Origin: Alphaproteobacteria bacterium
GTDB lineage: Bacteria > Pseudomonadota > Alphaproteobacteria > Rhizobiales > GCA-2746425
Direction of reading: 5' to 3'
Length of the DNA stretch: 64,000 bases
Assembly (NCBI GenBank): GCA_024743215.1
Contig: JANSWZ010000011.1
Location: 1-64,000 of the forward strand
Below are positions 16,560 through 26,190 of this stretch, in pieces (position 1 is the first letter of the stretch; the number at the start of each line of letters is the position of its first letter). The position numbers and the translations under genes are program-made. The notes beneath the pieces are model-generated. The model made no database searches. It saw only the letters and a program-made list of their open reading frames with translations, and was not told where the DNA came from.

Positions 16560-18110
16560 TCAAAGACTTTCCAAAAAGGCAATCAACGCATCACGATCTG
16601 TCTTTTCCATTTCGGCAAATGTGTCACGTGCCGCTTCCGCCTCCCCGCCATGCCACAGGATGGCTTCTGTCAAATTACGTGCACGTCCATCATGCAGGAA
16701 AAACGTGTGGCCATTGACCGTCTCGGTCAAGCCTACACCCCAAAGTGGCGCGGTGCGCCATTCGCGCCCATTGGCTACGCCCACCGGCTGACCATCCGCC
16801 AATCCCTCGCCCATGTCGTGCAACAGGAAATCTGAATAGGGCCAGATCAATTGAAAGGCATGGGAAGGATGCTTGGCATTTCGCGAGGTCACGAATTTTG
16901 GTGTATGACAGGATACACAGCCTGCGCTGTAGAACAGCTCCTTGCCTTTCAAAACTTGCTCATCTTCAACCTGTCGTCGCGCGGGCACTGCCAGATTTTC
17001 AGAATAGAAGGTCACAAGATCCAGCACGGGGTCAGGCGCTTCTGTATTACCAAGTCGGGCCTGAACGCCTGTAGTATAAGACCAGCACTCCGACTGGTTT
17101 TGAGTACAATCACCAAAATGCCGTGGCTCATCCGGAGACGAAATCCCGATATCGCCCGCAAAGGCAGAGGCACTTTGCTGACGCACGGTGGCATTTTCGG
17201 CTTTCCAACCAAAACGGCCGGTCAATATCTGCCCGCTACTCTTGTCCCGCACCAGCGCAACGCGTCCTGATATGCCATCTTCGTCAGCGTCTTGCGGATC
17301 GGAACCCGCAACTATGTCCGCGGCTTCAATAGCTTCAATCAGGCCCATGCCAATCATTGGCGGCGCAATTCTGGGTGAAAGAGTGGTATCACGGTGAAGC
17401 GGCCCATAGGCAAGATCGATCACTGAATAAACCGGCTCTCTCAGGCTGACGACACTCCCGTCACCCAACACAAACGCGCGCTCAGTATAGGAAATTACCA
17501 TATTGCCTTCAGCCAAGAGGCCCGGCACGGCCAGATCCTGCAATTGGCCACCATAGGTAGGGTCCGGAAGACTGCCGACAAAAAAAGCGCCGGAGTTGCG
17601 TTCCTCATCTGTGACATCGACTGGCCGTGCAAGCCGCAAGAACATTGATGTCGCATCTGTGTCACCTTCTGGCGGATGACCCCGTCCATCCTTCAAATGA
17701 CAACTTTGGCATGCTCTGGCATTAAACAGCGGGCCCAATCCGTCTGAGGCTTGCGTCGTTGCAGGTGAAGACACCCACAACTTCCGAAACAACGCATTGC
17801 CAAGTTTGAAATTCTGCTCATCCTCGAAGCTGATCGTCGCGGTTGAGTGAGAAAAGGCATCTCCATTCACCGCCTTCAACGATGTCCCCCCCCCACCCTG
17901 ATTAACTTCAAAAGCTTCTCCCTTTGAAAAATCAGTGGTCGGCGCTGTGACAGCAATAATTCGCTCCAAATCATGGGCAGACAAATCATTGCGCTTGATT
18001 GACTGTGCAGAATCACCCTCTGCAGACAGGTCAGTCAGGAAGAATACCAAACAGACAAGACCGGCGAGAAAACTCGCCGGTCTTGCAATACGCTCAAATG
18101 CAATCCACAT
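16560..18110 (-). CDS. Di-heme oxidoreductase family (DUF1111) cytochrome c peroxidase-like protein
   Basis: About 516 residues from ATG 18110 (the track starts at a GTG six codons upstream). A signal peptide (FLAGLVCLVFFLTDLSA) precedes two c-type heme sites: CQSCH in the first third and CVSCH in the C-terminal third. This is the putative thiol/di-heme oxidoreductase family found with imelysin genes. The likely role is periplasmic redox chemistry coupled to iron uptake, for example changing the iron oxidation state; this is inference. It lies 15-30 bases after the first imelysin gene and just before the second. Confidence 0.88.
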   Translation of the reverse strand: MWIAFERIARPASFLAGLVCLVFFLTDLSAEGDSAQSIKRNDLSAHDLERIIAVTAPTTDFSKGEAFEVNQGGGGTSLKAVNGDAFSHSTATISFEDEQNFKLGNALFRKLWVSSPATTQASDGLGPLFNARACQSCHLKDGRGHPPEGDTDATSMFLRLARPVDVTDEERNSGAFFVGSLPDPTYGGQLQDLAVPGLLAEGNMVISYTERAFVLGDGSVVSLREPVYSVIDLAYGPLHRDTTLSPRIAPPMIGMGLIEAIEAADIVAGSDPQDADEDGISGRVALVRDKSSGQILTGRFGWKAENATVRQQSASAFAGDIGISSPDEPRHFGDCTQNQSECWSYTTGVQARLGNTEAPDPVLDLVTFYSENLAVPARRQVEDEQVLKGKELFYSAGCVSCHTPKFVTSRNAKHPSHAFQLIWPYSDFLLHDMGEGLADGQPVGVANGREWRTAPLWGVGLTETVNGHTFFLHDGRARNLTEAILWHGGEAEAARDTFAEMEKTDRDALIAFLESL

Positions 18111-18142
18111 CTGATTTATACAATCCACTTCAAATGAAATTA

Positions 18143-19432
18143 CTACTCAAATACAGCAGCTGGGCTATCAAGGCTATCGGAACCTTCGATCTCAAGTGGG
18201 TTCAACTCCAGCGCTGCCACGGCACGCTCAATTGATCTCGTCTGATCAATGAGCCCATCAATCGCAGCCTGAACAACCGCATTGCCCTCGGTATTTCCTT
18301 CAGCAATCATCTGGTCATAAGCTTCAGTAGCGTCTGCGCGATTGGCCATGTCCTGCATACGCTCAATCGTGAAGGCCAGTTTTGCCTTTAACTCACCGTC
18401 CACCACATCATCTTTCTCTGCAACGATCTGGGAAAGCGACGGACCGCTCAGTGTCGTTCCATCAACGCGGGTGTAAGAGCCGATATAAACGTTCTGAATG
18501 CCAACAGCGTCATACAGATGCGAATTGTGGGTGTTATCGGAAAAACAATCATGCTCTTCCTCTGGATCACCCAGAAGCAATCCCAGCTTCATGCGCTCAC
18601 CTGCAAGTTCTCCATAAGACAAGGAACCCATGCCGGTCAAAATGGTTGAAAGAGCCGCGGCTGGATCTTCCATGATAGTCGCACGTGCTGCGCCATCTTC
18701 AGTCCAGTTGCCAATCATTTCTTCAAGGTCTGCAATCAAAAGATCTGAAGCAGCTTCCAGATAGGCAGCGCGTCTGTCACAATTGCCATTTGTACACGCA
18801 TCTCCCTTTGCAAAGTCACTCCAGGGACGATTGCCAGCACCCGGGCCTGTGCCATTCAAATCCTGGCCCCAAAGCAAAAATTCAATCGCGTGATAACCAG
18901 TTGCAACGTTGGCTTCCACCTCTCCGGCCTCATGCAAAGTAGAAGACAGGAATGCAGGCGTAATGTCACCGGCGTCCACACTCTCACCATTTACGACAAC
19001 TGCAGCATTCGCGATGACATTGGCCGTGTAAAGTGTGTTCTCGTCGTTCTCATCGCCATAGGAGGCATCAACATAATCGATGAGCCCCTCATCAAGAGGC
19101 CATGCATTCACTCGGCCTTCCCAATCATCCACAATGACGTTTCCAAACCGATAGACTTCACTCTGCTGATATGGAACCCGCGCCGCCAGCCAGGCGTCTT
19201 TGGCGGCTTGCTGAGTTTCAGCTGATGGCGACGACACGAGCGCGTCAATCGCCTCGCCAAGGGCTTTGGCAGTTGTCAGCGAATCTTCATACTTGGCTTG
19301 TGCAATATCGGCATAATGCTTTGCGACAGCCTCAGCAGATGTTTCAGCGGCTGCGGGTACTGCTACCAGAGCCGTTGTTAGAAGCAATATGCTTCCCATC
19401 CCGATGCGGCCGGTCTTTGTGGTCAACTTCAT
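18143..19432 (-). CDS. irpA: Imelysin (IrpA-like, M75 family) periplasmic iron-regulated protein
   Basis: A 429-residue exported protein. The signal peptide ends VPAAAETS. The imelysin signature GYHAIEFLLWGQDLN (G.H..E) lies near residue 180, with the second family block ELAGERMKLGLLLGDPEEEHDCFSD after about 280. IrpA and its relatives are iron-regulated and needed for growth on scarce iron in cyanobacteria. It is first in a four-gene operon and has a clear AGGAG ribosome site. A TTGACA-like element lies on this strand near 19650-19655; I could not recognise a Fur, Irr or RirA box with confidence. Confidence 0.9.
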   Translation of the reverse strand: MKLTTKTGRIGMGSILLLTTALVAVPAAAETSAEAVAKHYADIAQAKYEDSLTTAKALGEAIDALVSSPSAETQQAAKDAWLAARVPYQQSEVYRFGNVIVDDWEGRVNAWPLDEGLIDYVDASYGDENDENTLYTANVIANAAVVVNGESVDAGDITPAFLSSTLHEAGEVEANVATGYHAIEFLLWGQDLNGTGPGAGNRPWSDFAKGDACTNGNCDRRAAYLEAASDLLIADLEEMIGNWTEDGAARATIMEDPAAALSTILTGMGSLSYGELAGERMKLGLLLGDPEEEHDCFSDNTHNSHLYDAVGIQNVYIGSYTRVDGTTLSGPSLSQIVAEKDDVVDGELKAKLAFTIERMQDMANRADATEAYDQMIAEGNTEGNAVVQAAIDGLIDQTRSIERAVAALELNPLEIEGSDSLDSPAAVFE

Positions 19433-19824
19433 TTTCGTCTCCTGTTATGAATTGCTGTAACGCGACAAAAGAAATCGTTTCGCTGCCAACATGCGTGTTG
19501 AGCGCCGCGAAAACTTCGCACAATTCAGAAACCGATAATGAGAGCGGTTTTGATTTCTGCAGGTCTGGATTTCTGAGATATGTCACGGGAACGTGCTGGG
19601 TGAATTAAACTTGATTGTGTTTGTCACCTTAATCATCGTTTTAAACATGTGTCAAATACTCAGGTTTAAATTCAATGATGTTTCGACGGAATATCGACAG
19701 GCTAGACCCAGCCTTGATCACCCAACGCGATAAGAGCCGAGGCAGGATCAGGACTTTCCAGGAGATTTTAAGGCGTTTTGATGTGAGAAAATGGCAAGTC
19801 GTTCAAACAGAAAACGTCCCGATG

Positions 19825-20853
19825 TTAAGACCCGTTCATGGCGTGGGCGCGAAACAGCGCATCCATTTTTTTATACGTTTTTCGATGGTCAAAGAAGTGA
19901 GTGTGAGCCCATCCGAAACCAATTACCATAACGCCTTTTCGGTTCATTGTGTCGGTTGTATAGGGCTGCTTGGCCAACATGCCACGCATCGCAATCAACA
20001 GCAGCAACTGATTGTCACTGGTTGACACCTCGCCACGATCAAAGGCTTTGCGCCAATGTTCCGCATTCTGCTTTCCATCCTCGACATGTTTTGGATGGAC
20101 CTGATCCCATTCCACCTGGATCCATGATGTTGCGGCTCTATTATAAGTCCGTTTCCACCGGTAGGATTCATTGGTTTCAGTCACCAACGCCATAAGACTA
20201 TCCGCGTATTTCAGGCCATTTTGTGTGCGCAGGTCGAAAAAGACGGCAAACTCATTAAACTGCGGGGCAGCGCCTTCTCCACGTTGAAGCTCTGCCCATT
20301 TCAGAGCCTTCTCATAAGCCTGTCCTGCAATCGCTTGCAGCCCTGCAATCTGGGCATCGCGGATGGTATCATGAAGCAGAAAAGCCTTTATTTCCTTGAC
20401 CAGCACTTTGTCTGCAAAGCGAACGCCGTTTCGCTTGTGATCGTTGCAGGCTCCTGCTGAATATTTTGGCGTTTGCCAGCCCCTGGCTTGAGAAACAGCC
20501 TCTGTAATCTTTCCGTCTTTTCCAAGCGAGATCATTTTAGCCCACTCATCCCCATGAGTAGGCATCAACTCTGCGCTGATCGCTTCGATTTCAGAAGCTT
20601 CAATGTCCTGTAGCAATTCAAAAAAAGAGCCAGTTCCCAATGGCCAGTTCAAATAACCCAAGGAGAGGCCCTGGCAATCAAAATCGCCCGTGACCGCAGA
20701 GAACTTCTCATTTTTATCCGTACCTCCGCTTTCAAACGAGCCGGAAATCTCTGAAATTGCTTCAATCCATGGCTGCGGCAACTTTGGCTGCGCGCCAGCG
20801 AGTGAAGGGCCAAGCACCAGCAAAGCAAGGAAAAAAACGAAACGAGTTAACAT
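19825..20853 (-). CDS. Secreted protein with lysozyme-like GDFD.QGLSLG motif
   Basis: About 342 residues from ATG 20853; the track extends to a TTG at 20898. The signal peptide is FVFFLALLVLGPSLAGA. After it comes the motif TGDFDCQGLSLGYLNWPLG, resembling the FDGQGLSFG.LQWN.G block seen in peptidoglycan-binding or lysozyme-like proteins of Gram-negative bacteria. Glu residues upstream (ISEISGSFESGG) could be catalytic. The rest is helical. It is probably a periplasmic or exported cell-wall-active enzyme. It stands alone; its 3' end lies about 390 bases from the irpA start. Confidence 0.5.
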   Translation of the reverse strand: MLTRFVFFLALLVLGPSLAGAQPKLPQPWIEAISEISGSFESGGTDKNEKFSAVTGDFDCQGLSLGYLNWPLGTGSFFELLQDIEASEIEAISAELMPTHGDEWAKMISLGKDGKITEAVSQARGWQTPKYSAGACNDHKRNGVRFADKVLVKEIKAFLLHDTIRDAQIAGLQAIAGQAYEKALKWAELQRGEGAAPQFNEFAVFFDLRTQNGLKYADSLMALVTETNESYRWKRTYNRAATSWIQVEWDQVHPKHVEDGKQNAEHWRKAFDRGEVSTSDNQLLLLIAMRGMLAKQPYTTDTMNRKGVMVIGFGWAHTHFFDHRKTYKKMDALFRAHAMNGS

Positions 20854-21565
20854 ACAAGGGACCACGAAGAACTGCTTAATGCACAAGCATTTAGCCAAAA
20901 AAGAATCAATTTCAACACATCGTGTTAAAACAGGTTAATTTCGCTCGACTGCCTGACGACACATTCGGGAGACAAATGTGTAGTCCAAATCCAGGCAAAC
21001 TCCTGCAACCGCAAAATCCATCAGGATTTAAGCAAGCCAGTCACAGAGCCATTGCCAATACAGCTTTGAACGAGTTTGTTTGAGTTGCCACAGCAAAAAT
21101 CACATGCTGGTGCCCAACCGCAGAAGAGCGTTTGAACCGGAACCTAGGCAGTAATGTGGCACTGCAACATAGCAGTAGAATGGTGAAACTATGTTCGTTC
21201 TGCGGAAGTTTGTGTCCGCACAATGGCAAGCGGATCTCTGGGTGAAAAATTTCCATCTGCCGTTGATGTTTTCTTGACTACAAGACAAACACCGCTATCC
21301 CACAGACCTGTTCAAGACGTCGATAAGTGGCACCGCTTCCCAACGCATAAAGGCAACAGACTTGGCATTCACAAGAAACGCACCATATACGATGGACAGA
21401 CCGTGTTCAGGTGCGCTCGCAACCTGTATCAATTCAAACAATGTCTCCTCAGGATCAAAACGCCAAAGCGTTTCACACCCCTTTAAGCCACTGATTTTGC
21501 AGCATCACCAGGGTAACGCAGTCTCATAATCCAAAATGCCTCACCTCCAATCCGGAACCAAATCA
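20854..21565. other. Long intergenic stretch, nothing recognised
   Basis: About 700 bases. The small ORFs on both strands (21041-21288 minus, 21223-21486 plus) overlap each other, have no familiar motif and no ribosome site. It may hold the promoters of the two divergent genes or a decayed gene. Confidence 0.4.
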
Positions 21566-22438
21566 ATGACAGATAAAACTGACTACACACCACCTAAAGT
21601 CTGGAAATGGGAAACCGAAAACGGGGGCGAATTTGCAAAAACAAACCGTCCAATTGCCGGACCGACACATGATAAAATCCTGCCCGTTGGAAAGCATCCG
21701 TTGCAACTCTACTCTTTGGGTACGCCCAACGGTGTGAAAGTTACCATCATGCTGGAGGAACTTCTGGCATTGGGACATGCTGGCGCTGAATATGACGCCC
21801 ATCTTATTCGTATCGGTGACGGTGATCAGTTTGGAAGCGGATTTGTAGACATCAACCCGAATTCCAAAATACCGGCGCTTATGGATCGCAGCACGGCGAA
21901 ACCCACACGGGTTTTCGAGTCCGGCTCTATACTTTTATACCTTGCAGAGAAATTTGAAGCATTTCTCCCCACAGATCATGCCCAGAGAACTGAATGCCTA
22001 TCCTGGCTGTTTTGGCAAATGGGCAGTGCGCCCTATCTTGGCGGCGGCTTTGGCCACTTCTATGTCTATGCGCCAGTGAAGATAGAATATTGTATCGACC
22101 GCTTCACCATGGAAGTGAAGCGCCAATTGGATGTGATGGACCGTCACCTGGCCGATAATCAATATATGTGCGGCGATACCTACACCATCGCCGATATAGC
22201 GATTTGGCCCTGGTATGGAGCATTGGTTCAAGACATCGTTTACGGAGCATCAGAGTTTCTCGATACCGCGTCCTACAAGCACGTCAACAGATGGGCTGAT
22301 CAGATCGCAGAGCGGAAAGCCGTTAAACGAGGCAGAATGGTCAACCGAACATCCGGCCCGCTTGATGAACAACTTCACGAGCGCCACGACGCCAGTGACT
22401 TTGAAAACAAGACTCAGGATAAACTGGCGGCTGTATAG
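21566..22438 (+). CDS. yghU: YghU-type glutathione S-transferase family, disulfide-bond oxidoreductase
   Basis: About 290 residues from ATG 21566; the track starts 10 codons earlier. The N-terminal thioredoxin-like domain has YSLGTPNGVKVTIMLEE, with the TPNG glutathione site of this branch, then NPNSKIPAL and ESGSILLYLAEKF. The C-terminal helical domain carries YTIADIAIWPW. E. coli YghU binds two glutathiones and reduces disulfides and peroxides. Length and motifs fit well. A palindrome follows the stop. Confidence 0.88.
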   Translation: MTDKTDYTPPKVWKWETENGGEFAKTNRPIAGPTHDKILPVGKHPLQLYSLGTPNGVKVTIMLEELLALGHAGAEYDAHLIRIGDGDQFGSGFVDINPNSKIPALMDRSTAKPTRVFESGSILLYLAEKFEAFLPTDHAQRTECLSWLFWQMGSAPYLGGGFGHFYVYAPVKIEYCIDRFTMEVKRQLDVMDRHLADNQYMCGDTYTIADIAIWPWYGALVQDIVYGASEFLDTASYKHVNRWADQIAERKAVKRGRMVNRTSGPLDEQLHERHDASDFENKTQDKLAAV

Positions 22439-22443
22439 CCAAA

Positions 22444-22479
22444 CCGTCACGGTTGAAGCAATTCCTTTGACCGTGACGG
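22444..22479 (+). terminator. Hairpin after the yghU-like gene
   Basis: CCGTCACGGT pairs perfectly with ACCGTGACGG across a 16-base loop, six bases after the stop. No T-run follows, so it may be a terminator or an mRNA-stabilising hairpin. Confidence 0.5.
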
Positions 22480-22665
22480 CTAAACTGCGGTCGAAGAATT
22501 TCTGATCCGAAAGAACGACAACCTCACCAATCAGGTGAAGGGGTATTACCCGTTTGCTTATCACGGTATTTGGAGTGCCACCAAAAACCCACAACCCAGA
22601 ATAGATATTGCCAGCACAGGCGCCGAATGCCAGATTAACTGTCTGAGTCATTCATCGGAGAAATT

Positions 22666-23166
22666 ATGTTCAACATAGCAAAACCATTTGCCGCAGTGGT
22701 ATTATCAGCATCCATTCTGTGCGCCACACCAGGCTTTTCCGCCGGGATTGGTGGGAACGCCACTTTTAGCACTTACGACATGGTATCGGAAAATCTTGCG
22801 GTGCCTGTCAATCATAAGAAGCGTAAGCGGCGGAACCCGAAAACCGGTGAGGTCATCGCTGGCGCAATATTGCTTGGCATACTCGGCGTGGCGGCGGCAA
22901 ATTCCAACAGCCACAATCATGGCCACTACACGACAACACAAGAACGGCGCATGAAGGCCGCTAACAAGGCTTGCCGCAAATCCGCCAGAAAATGGTTTCA
23001 GAAGAGGTTCCCCGCCAAACCGCGGGTCAATACGCTTCATCTGACTTTCAATGGAAACAATCGCTACAGTGTCGACGGGATTGTATCGAACAGGAATGAC
23101 CGCAACAGACATCGGTTCCATTGCAACACACGCAATGGCAATGTCCGCAAGTTCAGCGTTAAGTAA
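22666..23166 (+). CDS. Small basic exported protein, unknown function
   Basis: A 166-residue protein with a signal peptide (AVVLSASILCATPGFSA), a basic stretch (HKKRKRRNPKTGE) followed by a short hydrophobic segment (VIAGAILLGILGVAAA), a His/Asn-rich spacer, and a very basic C-terminal region with three Cys. I know no named family; similar small proteins occur in alphaproteobacteria. A good ribosome site (CGGAGA) precedes the ATG. It is followed by a textbook terminator shared with the convergent BCCT gene. Confidence 0.65.
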   Translation: MFNIAKPFAAVVLSASILCATPGFSAGIGGNATFSTYDMVSENLAVPVNHKKRKRRNPKTGEVIAGAILLGILGVAAANSNSHNHGHYTTTQERRMKAANKACRKSARKWFQKRFPAKPRVNTLHLTFNGNNRYSVDGIVSNRNDRNRHRFHCNTRNGNVRKFSVK

Positions 23167-23177
23167 TTTCTGAAGCG

Positions 23178-23212
23178 AACCTCCCGCAGAAATTCTGCGG
23201 GAGGTTTCTTTT
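23178..23212. terminator. Rho-independent terminator, bidirectional
   Basis: AACCTCCCGCAG pairs perfectly with CTGCGGGAGGTT and the stem continues into AGAA/TTCT. TTTCTTTT follows on the plus strand. It lies between the convergent small secreted-protein and BCCT genes. Confidence 0.85.
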
Positions 23213-24840
23213 CATTTCGACAATTTACGGCTTTGATTCAGCCCGATCAGCAGGCTGACGCACATGGCCAGCAGAACGATCGTGAACGGGAAGCCCGTAC
23301 TCACAGCCATCGCCTGAAGTGCGGTCAGGGCCCCTGCACCGCCAACCAGCAGCAATGTGGCAGCAACAATGCCCTCAAAGGTACACCAGAAGACACGTTG
23401 TGAGACCGGTGCATCCGTCTTTCCGCCTGCCGTAATCGTATCAATCACCAATGAACCGGAATCGGACGAAGTAACAAAGAACACCAGAACCAGAATGATA
23501 CCCAGAAATGATGTGATGCCCGCAAGTGGCAGAGGTTTCAGCATTTCAAACAGCTTCAGTTCCAACGCGGCATCCTTCACAGGAGCGGCAGCATCCGCAA
23601 CAACTTGCGAAATTGCCGTTCCACCGAAAGCACCCATCCAGAAAACACTGATGACGGATGGAATGACAATCACGCAGAAAATGAACTCACGCACAGTACG
23701 ACCACGGGAAACACGGGCAATGAACATGCCGACAAATGGTGACCATGAAATCCACCAGGCCCAGTAGAAGGATGTCCAGCCCTGGGAAAAGTTCACATCC
23801 TCACGCCCAAACGGCATCGACAAAGGAATGAAGTTGGTCACATAGGCGGCGCCACCGGAAAAAATGGTTGCGAAAATATCGGCTGTTGGCCCCACCAGAA
23901 ACACGAACAACAGCAACAGCGCGGCGAGCCCGATATTAACCTCTGAGAGTACTTTCACCCCGCCATCAAGACCGCGAATGACGGATATCAGCGCCAACCC
24001 GGTAATCGCTGCAATGAGGATCACCTTCGCACCGTTGCCAGTTCCCCAGCCAAACAGATAATTCAGTCCGGCAAGCGCCTGCTCTGTTCCGAAGCCCAAT
24101 GAGGTGGCCAATCCGAACAAAGTCGCAAAGACAGCCAGAATATCAATGGTATGGCCCCACCAGCCCCAGATCCTCTCACCCAGCAGCGGATAGAATGCGG
24201 ATCTCAAGGTCAGAGGTAACCCGCGATTATAGGTAAAGAATGCCAGAGAAAGAGCTACAACAGCATAGATGGCCCATGGATGGAGTGCCCAGTGAAATAT
24301 GCTCGCAGCCATACCAAGATCACGCGCGGCTTCCACATCACCGGCAGCGGCCCCCAGAGGAGCCCAATCAGTTCGCGCACCGGCTTCCTCGGCAACGCCG
24401 CCCATTGATGATGCAAAATGGGACATAGGTTCCGAGACGCCAAAGAACATCAACCCGATGCCCATACCCGCCGCAAACAGCATGGCAAACCAACCTACAT
24501 AGCCGTAATCCGGTTTGGCATCATCTCCCCCAAGGCGAATGGAGCCCAATGGCGAAATCAACAGGAAGACACATAGAAGGACAAAAATGTTGGCCGCACT
24601 CAGAAAGAACCAATCAAAGGTTGAGGTGAGAAAAGGCCTAAGCCAACCAAAAAAATCGGTTGCTCCCTCCTGAAACATCAATGTAACCAGCACAAAGGCT
24701 ACAATAGATAGGCCGGAAATCAAGAAAACGGGATTATGAATATCCAGCCCAAAGGGCGAGATATTATGTTGTCCCAGCTCAAAATCTGTTTCCACAGGAT
24801 GAGGTGCCACCTCATCCTGTTTCACTGTCTCTTGCGTCAT
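23212..24840 (-). CDS. BCCT family transporter (betaine/carnitine/choline type)
   Basis: About 542 residues from ATG 24840, which has GAGGGG upstream; the track adds five codons from a TTG. Twelve membrane segments. Family signatures are present: GMGIGLMFFGVSEP in TM3, ATSLGFGTEQALAGLNYLFG, and the tryptophan-rich substrate box FYWAWWISWSPFVG. The GMGIG form is the one in BetP-like sodium-coupled carriers. The likely job is uptake of betaine or related compatible solutes. It stands alone, with the terminator at its 3' end. Confidence 0.9.
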   Translation of the reverse strand: MTQETVKQDEVAPHPVETDFELGQHNISPFGLDIHNPVFLISGLSIVAFVLVTLMFQEGATDFFGWLRPFLTSTFDWFFLSAANIFVLLCVFLLISPLGSIRLGGDDAKPDYGYVGWFAMLFAAGMGIGLMFFGVSEPMSHFASSMGGVAEEAGARTDWAPLGAAAGDVEAARDLGMAASIFHWALHPWAIYAVVALSLAFFTYNRGLPLTLRSAFYPLLGERIWGWWGHTIDILAVFATLFGLATSLGFGTEQALAGLNYLFGWGTGNGAKVILIAAITGLALISVIRGLDGGVKVLSEVNIGLAALLLLFVFLVGPTADIFATIFSGGAAYVTNFIPLSMPFGREDVNFSQGWTSFYWAWWISWSPFVGMFIARVSRGRTVREFIFCVIVIPSVISVFWMGAFGGTAISQVVADAAAPVKDAALELKLFEMLKPLPLAGITSFLGIILVLVFFVTSSDSGSLVIDTITAGGKTDAPVSQRVFWCTFEGIVAATLLLVGGAGALTALQAMAVSTGFPFTIVLLAMCVSLLIGLNQSRKLSK

Positions 24841-25017
24841 GTTTCGACCCCTCAAATGGATTTATGTCGCTTTACCAGTGGCCGTTTTCGGCCAGATTGT
24901 TCTTGGGTGAGGATAGAATGTTAACATGGTTACTTACCGCTTCGAAAAGAAACTGCGCCCCGCGCATGTCTGATTGCGACATTTGGGGGGCATTTGAACT
25001 GAAAAACGACATGTAAT

Positions 25018-26190
25018 TCAGGCTTTGCTTGCTGAAACGTCCAAAATTTTCGCAAGCACGACAATTGCCAGTGCCAGGCCGCACAAGATCAAAAAAGCAA
25101 AACGAATAGATGTCGCCTCTGCCGCAAAACCAATCAGGGGTGGGCCAAGCAGCATGCCGCCATATCCAAGCGTTGCTACGCTTGCAATGGCTTGACCTTG
25201 CCCATGACGAGAATCATTCGCGGCTCGGCTGAAGGCCAGCGGCATGACAACCGCATAACCGATGCCCATCAGGATGAATCCCAGCAAGACAGGCAGATAT
25301 TCGGCAGAAACCACAGCCAGTGCAGAACCTGATGCCGCGACAAGTCCGGCCAAACGTGCGGCCGAAACGGGACCCAGAGCCACAATAATCCGATCGCCGA
25401 CCAGGCGCGTTAAAACCATGGCTAAGGAAAACAATGTATATCCAAGGGCTGCGTTGGCGTCATTTGCGTTTGCCACCTCAACCAGAAAAATTGCACTCCA
25501 ATCAGCCATGGCACCTTCTCCGATTGAGGCGCAAAAGGCGATAAATCCGACAAAAAACAAGGGGCCTTTCGGCAAGGAAAAGACCGGGCTTGCTTCCATT
25601 GACACCGTCTTTTCCGATATCCAGCCAATAGAGGAAAACCAGTATGTCACCGCGCCAAACAGACCCGCTGCAACAATGAAATGAAACTGCATCGACAGAT
25701 TTGCCGAGGCAGCAACATAGCCGCTTGCAGCTCCCAACCCGGCGCCAAAGCTGAACATGGCGTGAAAAGACGACATCAGGGGCCGCCCGCTTTTACGCTC
25801 CACTTCCGCAGCCCACACATTCATCGCAACATCCATTGCGCCATGGGCCATACCAAACAGAAACAAGGCAACGCCCAACAGCCAGACATTCGGCATAAGG
25901 GCGATGACAATCAGCGACAGAATATATGCCAACGCGATATGACGTGTGATCACGGCACTGCCAAGACGATCTGCTGCGCGTCCCGCAAGCGGGAAGGACA
26001 CAATAGCACCGGCGGCCATCAGCAGTAACAGAACACCCAATTGGCCAGGTGCCAAATCATGTCGGGCGGCGGCAGCGGGAATGCGGGAAGCCCAAATGCC
26101 AAACAGAGCTCCATTCAGGATGAACATCGCGGAAACAGCACGCCATGGTGTGCGCAGAGTCCGCTTTTTGGTTGAGAGTGCGTCAAACAT
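25018..26190 (-). CDS. MFS transporter, YbjJ-like
   Basis: About 390 residues from ATG 26190, which overlaps the end of the DeoR gene by 8 bases (ATGTTTGA). Twelve membrane helices. The opening (FILNGALFGIWASRIPAAA) is the hallmark of the YbjJ/inner-membrane MFS subfamily. The loop GRAADRLGS and the conserved LFLFGMAHGAMDVAMNVWA fit. The substrate is unknown. Coupling to a DeoR-type regulator suggests a sugar or sugar-phosphate signal controls it. Confidence 0.83.
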   Translation of the reverse strand: MFDALSTKKRTLRTPWRAVSAMFILNGALFGIWASRIPAAAARHDLAPGQLGVLLLLMAAGAIVSFPLAGRAADRLGSAVITRHIALAYILSLIVIALMPNVWLLGVALFLFGMAHGAMDVAMNVWAAEVERKSGRPLMSSFHAMFSFGAGLGAASGYVAASANLSMQFHFIVAAGLFGAVTYWFSSIGWISEKTVSMEASPVFSLPKGPLFFVGFIAFCASIGEGAMADWSAIFLVEVANANDANAALGYTLFSLAMVLTRLVGDRIIVALGPVSAARLAGLVAASGSALAVVSAEYLPVLLGFILMGIGYAVVMPLAFSRAANDSRHGQGQAIASVATLGYGGMLLGPPLIGFAAEATSIRFAFLILCGLALAIVVLAKILDVSASKA

